This document shows, piece by piece, positions 43,217 through 50,074 of a stretch of DNA of 50,074 nucleotides. Source of the stretch: an uncultured Pelagibacteraceae bacterium (lineage in GTDB: Bacteria; Pseudomonadota; Alphaproteobacteria; Pelagibacterales; Pelagibacteraceae). The notes under the pieces were generated by a model, which saw only the letters and a list, made by a program, of their open reading frames with translations, did no database searches and was not told where the DNA came from. The stretch spans positions 1 to 50,074 of the forward strand of contig CACKFS010000005.1 of NCBI GenBank assembly GCA_902599575.1, in the 5' to 3' direction. Made by a program: the position numbers and the translations under genes. Each line of letters starts with the position of its first letter. The first letter of the stretch is position 1.

Positions 43217-44557
43217 ATGAGTCAAAAACCATCAATACCAAATTCTTTAAATGAACATTGGATGCCATTTACATCCAATAAAGATTTTAAAGAAAGACCA
43301 AGATTAATTACAGAAGCAAAAGGTGTTTATTTAAAAAATCACGAGGGTAATACGCAAATTGATGCAAGCTCTGGTCTTTTTTGTAATCCATTAGGTCATG
43401 GTAGAATGGAAATTATTGATGCAATTACAAATCAATTAAAAACTTTAGATTATGCTCAACCGTTCCAACAAGGTTTTGGAGGATCATTTGAATTAGCAAC
43501 TAGAATTTCAAAACATACACCAGGAAATTTAAATAGAATTTTTTACACAATTTGTGGATCAACTGCTGTTGAAACAGCAATTAAAATTAGTATCGCTTAT
43601 CATAAAGCAAGAGGAGAAGGACAAAGATTTAGATTTGTTGGAAGAGAAAGAGCTTACCATGGTATGAATATTGGTGCCACTTCAGTAGGTGGAATGATTA
43701 ATAACGTTAAGGCATATGCAAGTGTTTTGATGCCAGGTGTAGTTCACATGAGACATACTCATTTAGATGAACATAAATTTATATCTGGTCAACCTGAAAC
43801 AGGTGCAGAAATTGCAAATGATTTAGAGAGAATATGTACAAACTTTGGTGCTGAAAATATTGCAGCATGTATAGTAGAACCAATTGCAGGATCTACTGGA
43901 ACATTAGTTCCACCAGTTGGATATTTACAAAGACTTAGAGAGCTTTGTGATAAACATAATATTCTTTTAATTTTTGACGAAGTAATAACAGGATGGGGCA
44001 GAACAGGTTCAACTTTTGGTGCACAAGAGTTTGGTGTTACACCTGATATTATGACAATGGCAAAAGCTACAACAAACGGAATTGTTCCATTTGGTGTAGT
44101 TGCATGCAAAGAAGAAATTTACGATGCAGTTATGGATAATTCTCCTAAAGGAGTTATTGAGCTTTTCCACGGTTATACTTATTCTGGAATTCCAATATCT
44201 GTTGCAGCAGCTTTAGCGGTTCAAGATATATTTGAAAAAGAAGATATTTTTAATAGAGCAAAAGAATTAGCTCCTTATTTCCAAGAAGGTTTATTCTCAT
44301 TAAAAGATATTGATGTTGTTGAAAACATTAGAGGATATGGAATGATGGGCGGTATTGATATTAAGATGGATACAAAACCAGGTAGAGCAGGACTTGCAAC
44401 ATTTAAACATTGCTATGATGCAGGAGTAAATTTCAAAGCTACCGGAGACTGTTTAATTATTGCACCAATGTTTATTTGCGAGAAAAAACATATTGATGAA
44501 ATAATCGATAAGCTAAGAACAGGAATTACGAACTATAGTAAAAGTAAGAAGAATTAA
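43217..44557 (+). CDS. Omega-amino acid/taurine:pyruvate aminotransferase
   Basis: A 446-residue class III PLP aminotransferase. Marks are LNEHWMPFTSNKDFKERPRL at the N-terminus, FYTICGSTAVETAIKISIAYH near residue 115, the acidic PLP residue in LLIFDEVITGWGRTGSTFGA near 255, and the PLP lysine in MTMAKATTNGIVPFG near 285. The MPFT...NPLGHGR form is that of omega-amino acid:pyruvate aminotransferases, which accept taurine, beta-alanine or related amines and give alanine. It is 8 bp upstream of alanine dehydrogenase and divergent from tauABC, so a taurine-pyruvate aminotransferase (Tpa) role is likely; beta-alanine is the alternative. Confidence 0.88.
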   Translation: MSQKPSIPNSLNEHWMPFTSNKDFKERPRLITEAKGVYLKNHEGNTQIDASSGLFCNPLGHGRMEIIDAITNQLKTLDYAQPFQQGFGGSFELATRISKHTPGNLNRIFYTICGSTAVETAIKISIAYHKARGEGQRFRFVGRERAYHGMNIGATSVGGMINNVKAYASVLMPGVVHMRHTHLDEHKFISGQPETGAEIANDLERICTNFGAENIAACIVEPIAGSTGTLVPPVGYLQRLRELCDKHNILLIFDEVITGWGRTGSTFGAQEFGVTPDIMTMAKATTNGIVPFGVVACKEEIYDAVMDNSPKGVIELFHGYTYSGIPISVAAALAVQDIFEKEDIFNRAKELAPYFQEGLFSLKDIDVVENIRGYGMMGGIDIKMDTKPGRAGLATFKHCYDAGVNFKATGDCLIIAPMFICEKKHIDEIIDKLRTGITNYSKSKKN

Positions 44558-44565
44558 TTTTCTTT

Positions 44566-45684
44566 ATGAAAATTGGCGTTCCAAAAGAGATAAAGCCTCA
44601 AGAAAACAGAATAGGATTAACACCAGAAAGTGTAAAAACTTTAGTTAGCGAAGGTCATGAAGTATTAGTTGAAAACAATGGTGGCTTTGAAGCTGGCTTC
44701 GAAAATGATCAATATACTAAAGCAGGTGCAAAAATTGTAAAAACTGCTGGTGATATTTTTAATGATGCAGACATAATTGTAAAAGTAAAAGAGCCTCAAA
44801 AAGTTGAGGTGGATATGTTAAAGGAAAATCAAATTCTTTATACTTATCTTCATTTAGCCGCTGCAAAAGAACTCACAGAAGGACTGATCAAGTCTAAAAG
44901 TGTAAATATTGCTTACGAAACAGTTACAGACGATAATGGCAGACTTCCTTTACTAGCACCTATGAGTGCAGTTGCTGGTCGTATGTCAGTTCAAGCTGGA
45001 GCACATTGTTTAGAAAAAAATCAAAAAGGCAGAGGTATATTATTAGGTGGAGCACCAGGTGGTGAACCTGCAAATGTATTAATTCTTGGAGGTGGAGTAG
45101 TAGGAGAGAATGCTGCAATTATTGCAACAGGTATGAGAGCTAAAGTGCATATAGTTGATAAGTCTGAAGAAAGATTAAAACAATTAGTTAAAATGTTTGG
45201 AGATAAAATTATTCCAGAGCAAAGTGATAAAGTTGATTTAAATAAGTTAGTTTCTGAAGCTGATTTATTAGTTGGTGGAGTTTTAATACCTGGTGCAGAG
45301 GCACCAAAATTAGTTACCAAAGATATGTTAAAACTAATGAAAAGAGGTTCTGTAATAGTCGATGTTGCAATAGATCAAGGAGGATGCGTTGAAACAAGCA
45401 AGCCAACCACTCATGGCGACCCAACTTATATAGTTAATGATGTTGTTCATTATTGTGTTGCTAATATGCCAGGAGGAGTTCCAAGAACATCAACATTTGC
45501 ACTAAATAAAGCAACCCTTCCTTATTTAGTAAAATTAGCTAATAAAGGTTATCAGAAAGCTTTAGGTGAAGATAAGAATTTTTTAGCAGGGCTTAATGTT
45601 CACAAAGGGCATGTGACTTATAAAGCTGTTGCAGATGTTTTTGGTCACGAATATGTTAGTGCAGGAGATGCAATCAAAAACTAA
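44566..45684 (+). CDS. ald: Alanine dehydrogenase
   Basis: NAD-dependent oxidative deamination of L-alanine to pyruvate and ammonium. The 372-residue sequence starts MKIGVPKEIKPQENRIGLTP, with the catalytic lysine/histidine region LYTYLHLAAAKELTEGLI near residue 90, the substrate-binding LAPMSAVAGRMSVQAGAHCL near 130, the NAD-binding VLILGGGVVGENAAIIATGM near 170 and a C-terminal HYCVANMPGGVPRTSTFALN. Paired with the aminotransferase, it regenerates pyruvate for each amino group removed and frees ammonium. Confidence 0.96.
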   Translation: MKIGVPKEIKPQENRIGLTPESVKTLVSEGHEVLVENNGGFEAGFENDQYTKAGAKIVKTAGDIFNDADIIVKVKEPQKVEVDMLKENQILYTYLHLAAAKELTEGLIKSKSVNIAYETVTDDNGRLPLLAPMSAVAGRMSVQAGAHCLEKNQKGRGILLGGAPGGEPANVLILGGGVVGENAAIIATGMRAKVHIVDKSEERLKQLVKMFGDKIIPEQSDKVDLNKLVSEADLLVGGVLIPGAEAPKLVTKDMLKLMKRGSVIVDVAIDQGGCVETSKPTTHGDPTYIVNDVVHYCVANMPGGVPRTSTFALNKATLPYLVKLANKGYQKALGEDKNFLAGLNVHKGHVTYKAVADVFGHEYVSAGDAIKN

Positions 45685-45688
45685 TCTA

Positions 45689-46147
45689 ATGAAAAACGTT
45701 TTTATTCTATTTATTGTGAGCATATTTTTAACTAATTGTGCAGATCCAAATCAAAGTTCAATAATTAAAGACATGAAAAATGATGCATATGAACAAAGCC
45801 CGGGTGTTCAGAAAAAAGTATCTAAATACATGAAATATCCCGAGGATGTTCTTTGTATAGGTTATATTAATCACTATCCAATCCTAACACCAAAATTTTT
45901 AAAGAAAAAATCCCAAGCTGCCAGAAAAGTTGCCATAGAAAATAGAAAATTAGATTGTACAAAATATTATGATGCAGCTTATTATGATAAACAAAAACGT
46001 TTAGATGGAATTGCAGATGCAACAAAAAAAGCACTTGATGAAAATGCAAAATCAAAACAAGAAATAGCAGAAATGGTAAATAAAAGAAGACCCACAAATT
46101 GTATTGAGAGAAAAAGAGGTAGCAGAACAACAATTACCTGCAATTAA
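45689..46147 (+). CDS. Lipoprotein-like secreted protein of unknown function
   Basis: A 152-residue protein beginning MKNVFILFIVSIFLTNCADP. This is a short signal with a lipobox-like LTNC ending, though the residue before Cys is Asn rather than Gly/Ala. The mature part is basic and helical (KKKSQAARKVAIENRKLDC; RLDGIADATKKALDENAKSK) and contains four further Cys. The track's start at 45629 lies inside ald; the ATG at 45689, 4 bp after the ald stop, is the plausible one. The family is not recognised. It is followed by two more secreted proteins. Confidence 0.65.
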   Translation: MKNVFILFIVSIFLTNCADPNQSSIIKDMKNDAYEQSPGVQKKVSKYMKYPEDVLCIGYINHYPILTPKFLKKKSQAARKVAIENRKLDCTKYYDAAYYDKQKRLDGIADATKKALDENAKSKQEIAEMVNKRRPTNCIERKRGSRTTITCN

Positions 46148-46239
46148 ATAATGAAAAAAATTCCAAAATTTAATTAAATCTAAGTAAATTAAAGCTACTT
46201 AATTGTTGATGCACTTTCAAATGAGTGGTAGGTTTTTTT

Positions 46240-47004
46240 ATGAGACTAATTAAATTCGTAGTTTGTTTTGTTTTAATTTTTAATCTTAATACTAAAGTAG
46301 AGGCCTATACTGGTATAGGTCCTATTAAATTTAGTACTCAAACTATGAATGATTTTTTTGCCTATCTTAGAGGTGATGGCAATCCGTCAGGTGATGTAGG
46401 TAAAAAAAAGGGTGAGCCATTAAGTTTTGCAGTAAATCCAGAAGGAACAACATCGTTTTATTTTTATTGTCCAACGAAATTTGGTAGTGGTGCTTGTGCT
46501 CCAGCCTCAGCTAAAGCAGTTTCCATGTGTTCTAAAAGAAGTAAAGCAAGAGGTGGCAGTAAATGTAAATTATTTGCAAGAGGTTATAAAGTTGTTTGGG
46601 GTGGCACAAATATAAAATTTTCTAGAAAGTTTGATGAGGAAGTTGTTAGAGCAATTTTCAAACAAAATGGTTGGTTCACTGGAGGATATGACGAATACAA
46701 CAATAATTGGGATGATAAGTATGTCGTTAAAGTTAGACATACTGAGACTAATGAAGATTTCAAAGCAATGTCTTCAAAAGAAGATTATGCCAAAGAATTA
46801 GCTATGGAAAATTGTCAATCTAAGTTTAAAAGTGGTTGTTACCTTTATTCAGTAAAACATAAAGGAAAAACTAAAACATTTGCAAAAAAAGAAGATATAA
46901 ATCAAGATACCGTAAAAAAACTTCAAGATATTAAGAAAATGCTCGATGAGGGTTTAATCACTGAGGCTGAATTTAAAAAATTAAAGGAAGAAATTCTAAA
47001 TTAA
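46240..47004 (+). CDS. Secreted protein with C-terminal SHOCT-like domain, paralogue A
   Basis: A 254-residue protein with a signal peptide (MRLIKFVVCFVLIFNLNTKVEA, cut before YTG). The first ~165 mature residues form a Cys-containing domain (IKFSTQTMNDFFAYLRGDGN, then FYFYCPTKFGSGACAP, CSKRSKARGGSKCKLFA and YKVVWGG) that recurs in the next gene. The last ~30 residues (KLQDIKKMLDEGLITEAEFK) are a SHOCT-type helical hairpin. The start at 46240 is preferred to GTG 46225 because it gives a clean signal peptide with AGG 8 nt upstream. Function unknown; the Cys pairs suggest disulfides in the periplasm or cell surface. Confidence 0.75.
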   Translation: MRLIKFVVCFVLIFNLNTKVEAYTGIGPIKFSTQTMNDFFAYLRGDGNPSGDVGKKKGEPLSFAVNPEGTTSFYFYCPTKFGSGACAPASAKAVSMCSKRSKARGGSKCKLFARGYKVVWGGTNIKFSRKFDEEVVRAIFKQNGWFTGGYDEYNNNWDDKYVVKVRHTETNEDFKAMSSKEDYAKELAMENCQSKFKSGCYLYSVKHKGKTKTFAKKEDINQDTVKKLQDIKKMLDEGLITEAEFKKLKEEILN

Positions 47005-47007
47005 ACC

Positions 47008-47529
47008 ATGAAAAAAATTCTTAGTACTTTATTTATTTTTTTATTATTAACCACAAGCACATATAGTAAATCAGGAAAAGGAAATATAACATTGTCAAAA
47101 AATGCTATGGAGTATTTTTTAGATTATCTTTTTGGGGGTGCAAAAAATTTAAATGCAAATACTGGCGGAGGTACAAATAATAAAGGTAGAAAAACTAAAC
47201 CATTATTATTCACTTTAAGTGAGGACGGAAAGTCGTTTTCTTTTAATTATTGTCCTTTTTCATCATGCAGTGATCCAAGTCGTTATAAGGCAATAAAATC
47301 TTGTGAAAATTATTCAGGAGGTGTTACTTGTTTTACATTTGCTGTTAAATCCAAAATTGTTTGGAAAAACAATCAAAATCCTAAGGGGCTAAATTTAAAA
47401 AAAGTAATTAAAGAAGGAAGAGCTCATGTTGCTCAAATTATAAAAGATGCAGGATATTATGATGGCGATATTACATTGTTGAGAGGTTTTGAAAGTGAAA
47501 CATGGTCTTCAAAGCCTGAAAGTAATTAG
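47008..47529 (+). CDS. Secreted protein, paralogue B of the preceding gene without SHOCT tail
   Basis: A 173-residue protein with a signal peptide (MKKILSTLFIFLLLTTSTYS). The mature part matches the N-terminal domain of the previous gene: NITLSKNAMEYFLDYLFGGA aligns with IKFSTQTMNDFFAYLRGDG, FSFNYCPFSSCSDPSRYKAI with FYFYCPTKFGSGACAPASAKA, CENYSGGVTCFTFAVKSKIV with the CSKRS...CKLFARGYKVV region, and HVAQIIKDAGYYDGD with AIFKQNGWFTGGYD. It lacks the later segment and SHOCT tail. It begins 3 bp after the upstream stop. Function unknown. Confidence 0.75.
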   Translation: MKKILSTLFIFLLLTTSTYSKSGKGNITLSKNAMEYFLDYLFGGAKNLNANTGGGTNNKGRKTKPLLFTLSEDGKSFSFNYCPFSSCSDPSRYKAIKSCENYSGGVTCFTFAVKSKIVWKNNQNPKGLNLKKVIKEGRAHVAQIIKDAGYYDGDITLLRGFESETWSSKPESN

Positions 47530-47547
47530 TATTTCATAAATAAATAT

Positions 47548-49986
47548 ATGAAAATTCCAGGTTCAGCAAAGGTTGTTGTTATTGGTGGTGGGGTAGTTGG
47601 ATGCTCATGCGCTTATCATTTAGCAAAGTTTGGTTGGAAAGATGTCATTCTTTTAGAAAGGGATAAACTTACATCTGGAACTACTTGGCATGCAGCAGGT
47701 TTAGTAAGTCAATTAGGGCCATCTGCAACAATTACAAAAATTAGAAAGTATTCTTTAGATCTTTATAAGGAACTTGAAAAAAAAGTAGATCATTCAGCAG
47801 GACTTAGATTAAACGGTGCAATGTCAATTGCCCAAGAAGAGGGGAGATGGCAGGAATTAAAAAGGCAAGCAACTACTGCTCAACTTTATGATGTCAATGT
47901 TCAAATTTTAAATAAAGATGAAATCAAAGACAAAGTTCCCTTAATCAAAAATGATGATTTATTAGGTGGCATTCTTATGCCAGGCGATGGTGCAGGGGAT
48001 CCATCCGGGATTACGCAATTACTTGCAAAAGCTGCAAAAGCAGAAGGCGCTAAAATTTTTGAAGATTCTCCTGTTGAAGACATACTAGTTAAAAATAAAA
48101 GAATAGAAGGCGTTGTCGTTAATGGTCAAAAAATAGAATGTGAATATATTGTTTTAGCAACTGGGATGTGGTCAAGACAAATTGGTGAAAAATTAGGTGT
48201 AAGTATTCCATTATATCCTGCTGAACATTTTTATGTAATTACAGAGCCAATAAAAGAAGTTCCAAAAGATTTACCAGTAATAAGAGATTTTGACAGCAGA
48301 ACTTATATAAAAGAAGACGCTGGCAAATTATTATTAGGTATTTTTGAGGGAAAATCCATTCCTGCATTTGATAAAACTAATAAAGTTCCTGAAGACTTTT
48401 CTTTTGGTGAATTTCCAGAAAATTTTGAACATTTTGAGCCTTACTTAACAGCATGTATGAAAAGATTTCCAATATTAGAAAAAGTTGGCATTAGAAAATT
48501 TTTTGCAGGTCCAGAATCTTTTACACCAGATACAAATACACTACTTGGTGAAGTTCCTGAGGTAAAAAACTTTTTCGTTTGTTGTGGATTAAATAGTATT
48601 GGAATAGCAAGTGCTGGTGGAGTTGGCAAAGTTACAGCTGAATGGTTAATGAATGGTCATATCAATGAAGATATATTTAGTTATGATATAAAAAGATTTC
48701 AAAAATTTCATTCAGAAATAAATTTTATTAAAGAAAGAGTTACTGAAACGCTTGGAGATTTATATGGAATGCATTGGCCATACAAACAACACAATACATC
48801 AAGGAATGTTATAACACTTCCTTATCATGATGAATTAAAAAAACATGGTGCATGTTTTGGTGTTTCAGGCGGATATGAAAGACCGATGTGGTTTTCAAAA
48901 GATGAAAAAAATAAAGATTATGAATATAGTTACAACTATCAAAATTGGTATCCAAGTGCAGAATTTGAAACAAAAAATGCAAGAACTAATGTTGGATTAT
49001 TTGAACTTTCACCTTTTTCAAAATTCGATTTGAAAGGAGAAAAAGTTCACCAAGAATTACAAATGTTATGCACCGCTAATATAAAAGATATACCAGGTTC
49101 TATTAAATACACTCAAATGCTGAACAAAGATGGAGGAATTGAAGCTGATTTAACTGTTATCTGTATTGATAAAAATTATTTTAGAGTAGTAAGTTCAGCT
49201 GCTAATCGTGAAAGAGATAAATTTCATATTTTAAAACATATTTCAAATGAAATAGACTTTAAGGATGTAACTGAAGAATATTGTTGTTTAGGTTTATTTG
49301 GGCCTAAAAGTAGAGAAATGATATCTTCAATTAGTAATAGTGATTTTTCAAAAGATAACTTTAAATTTGCAACTGCAAAAGAAGTTGAAATATCAAATGT
49401 GAAAGTATGGGCTCAAAGGATATCTTATGTTGGAGAATTGGGCTATGAATTATATGTCAAAAAAGACAATGCAAAAAAACTATTTGAAACTTTAGTATCT
49501 GAGGGGAAAAAATACAATCTATCTTTATGTGGTATGCATGCAATGGATATTATGAGAATGGAGTCTGGCTACGTGCATTGGGGCCATGACATATCTCCTG
49601 AAGAAAACCAATTTGAGGCTGGACTTAATTTTGCAATTAGCTTTAAAAAAAATACTAATTTTATTGGAAGAGAAGTTTTAGAGAAAATCAAAGATAAAAA
49701 TACTAATAAAAAACTTAAAATGATCATTTTAGAAAATTCTAAACCTGGAGAACCTCTTCTGCTACATGATGAACCTATATTTTTTAAAAACAAGATTGTT
49801 GGAAGAACCACATCAGGAAACTTCTCATTTAATTTTAACAAAAACCTTGCTTTTGGCTACATTAACTCCGGGATGAGCCATCAGGAGATTGAAAATTCAG
49901 AGTTTGAGATAGAAGTTGAGAAGAAAAAGTTTAAAGCCTCAATTTTAAAAAAACCCCTAAATTCAAAAAAACTTTCAGAGCTCTAG
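47548..49986 (+). CDS. Dimethylglycine/sarcosine dehydrogenase family flavoenzyme
   Basis: An 812-residue two-part enzyme. The N-terminal DAO-type half binds FAD (VVVIGGGVVGCSCAYHLAKF, then LLERDKLTSGTTWHAAGLVS, where the His-like FAD-linking region lies) and ends with FFVCCGLNSIGIASAGGVGK near residue 350. The C-terminal half is a GcvT-like folate domain: RTNVGLFELSPFSKFDLKG, CLGLFGPKSREMIS, YVGELGYELYVKKDNAK and GMHAMDIMRMESGYVHWGHD. It demethylates N-methylated glycine (dimethylglycine or sarcosine) with transfer of one-carbon units to tetrahydrofolate. This is a known part of glycine betaine use in marine bacteria. Which of the two substrates applies cannot be read here. Confidence 0.9.
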   Translation: MKIPGSAKVVVIGGGVVGCSCAYHLAKFGWKDVILLERDKLTSGTTWHAAGLVSQLGPSATITKIRKYSLDLYKELEKKVDHSAGLRLNGAMSIAQEEGRWQELKRQATTAQLYDVNVQILNKDEIKDKVPLIKNDDLLGGILMPGDGAGDPSGITQLLAKAAKAEGAKIFEDSPVEDILVKNKRIEGVVVNGQKIECEYIVLATGMWSRQIGEKLGVSIPLYPAEHFYVITEPIKEVPKDLPVIRDFDSRTYIKEDAGKLLLGIFEGKSIPAFDKTNKVPEDFSFGEFPENFEHFEPYLTACMKRFPILEKVGIRKFFAGPESFTPDTNTLLGEVPEVKNFFVCCGLNSIGIASAGGVGKVTAEWLMNGHINEDIFSYDIKRFQKFHSEINFIKERVTETLGDLYGMHWPYKQHNTSRNVITLPYHDELKKHGACFGVSGGYERPMWFSKDEKNKDYEYSYNYQNWYPSAEFETKNARTNVGLFELSPFSKFDLKGEKVHQELQMLCTANIKDIPGSIKYTQMLNKDGGIEADLTVICIDKNYFRVVSSAANRERDKFHILKHISNEIDFKDVTEEYCCLGLFGPKSREMISSISNSDFSKDNFKFATAKEVEISNVKVWAQRISYVGELGYELYVKKDNAKKLFETLVSEGKKYNLSLCGMHAMDIMRMESGYVHWGHDISPEENQFEAGLNFAISFKKNTNFIGREVLEKIKDKNTNKKLKMIILENSKPGEPLLLHDEPIFFKNKIVGRTTSGNFSFNFNKNLAFGYINSGMSHQEIENSEFEIEVEKKKFKASILKKPLNSKKLSEL

Positions 49987-50036
49987 GACATTTTGACTCG
50001 AGTAATGACTACAACCCATTTTGAACTTAAAATAAT

Positions 50037-50065
50037 TTGATTATATCACATTGATAGTGTTTAAT
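50037..50065 (+). promoter_or_regulatory. Weak promoter candidate at the window edge
   Basis: TTGATT at 50037-50042, a 17-bp spacer and TTTAAT at 50060-50065 precede an ATG at the last three bases of the window (50072-50074). The next gene may start there, but only a start codon is visible. The rest of 49987-50036 shows nothing that I can support. Confidence 0.25.
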
Positions 50066-50074
50066 AAGCTTATG

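Noticed and set aside
43789-44109. Antisense ORF of 106 residues within the aminotransferase gene
   Set aside because: A complete, well-conserved PLP enzyme occupies the plus strand; the minus ORF is a shadow.
45867-46133. 88-residue minus-strand ORF inside the lipoprotein-like gene
   Set aside because: Its phenylalanine/leucine-rich translation is the usual antisense product of Lys-rich codons; no start signal is evident.
1-50074. tRNA, rRNA, CRISPR, insertion sequences, prophage, SAM or glycine riboswitches
   Set aside because: I looked for these in the gaps, including upstream of the DMGDH-family, glnA and cys genes. Nothing recognisable was found, and most gaps are too short; a covariance-model search would be needed to exclude small RNA elements.

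Overview
The window is a stretch of a very AT-rich, tightly packed bacterial chromosome with many 1-4 nt gene overlaps, convergent genes sharing stop codons and no gap above 300 bases. Gene content (SUF operon led by an IscR-type regulator, taurine-type ABC transporter, dimethylglycine dehydrogenase family enzyme, type I glutamine synthetase, many small transporters and methyltransferases) and base composition fit a marine alphaproteobacterium of the SAR11 / Pelagibacter type. This is inferred from sequence character, not from a database match. I see no rRNA, tRNA, CRISPR array, insertion sequence or prophage.

Layout. 1-4052: end of an AsmA-like gene, tyrS, anmK and an alpha/beta hydrolase. 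4053-10369: iscR-sufB-sufC-sufD-sufS-sufU-sufT-sufA for iron-sulfur cluster assembly, behind a dense control region with two direct copies of a TGA-N9-TCA box and an almost perfect type 1 IscR box. 10375-14209: glnA, a YbaK-type deacylase and two EamA transporters, with a parS-like CACGTG palindrome between the transporters. 14312-18958: two aldehyde dehydrogenases (one with a lysine-rich N-terminal tail), a DUF779 protein, a DsrE-like protein behind a perfect 32-bp palindrome, a GYD protein and a 41-residue membrane peptide. 18975-27219: ccdA, methyltransferases, a gamma-butyrobetaine hydroxylase-like dioxygenase, an inositol monophosphatase family enzyme, an epimerase and small proteins. 27300-32336: cysteine synthesis (cysK-cysE), persulfide dioxygenase, 1-Cys peroxiredoxin, LysE exporter and alternative oxidase. 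32375-34483: a beta-propeller-like autotransporter.

34486-45684 reads as an organosulfonate/amine uptake and catabolism locus. On the minus strand are a TauA-like binding protein, a TauB ATPase, an unusually large TauC-like permease, a small secreted protein that seems to start at CTG, a PQQ-type sugar dehydrogenase, a ComC/Ldh2-family dehydrogenase, a phosphate acetyl/butyryl-transferase and a HisD paralogue that looks like sulfopropanediol dehydrogenase (HpsN). Divergently transcribed are an omega-amino acid:pyruvate aminotransferase and alanine dehydrogenase. Together they could import taurine and/or dihydroxypropanesulfonate, deaminate or oxidise it, recycle alanine to pyruvate and convert acetyl phosphate to acetyl-CoA. 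The desulfonating enzyme (Xsc or SuyAB) is not in the window.

45689-49986: a lipoprotein-like gene, two tandem paralogous secreted proteins and a dimethylglycine/sarcosine dehydrogenase family flavoenzyme.

The most useful leads are the layered suf control region, the 32-bp operator-like palindrome, the lysine-rich tail on the AldB-type dehydrogenase, the CTG-start secreted protein, the two-domain permease and the sulfonate gene set.
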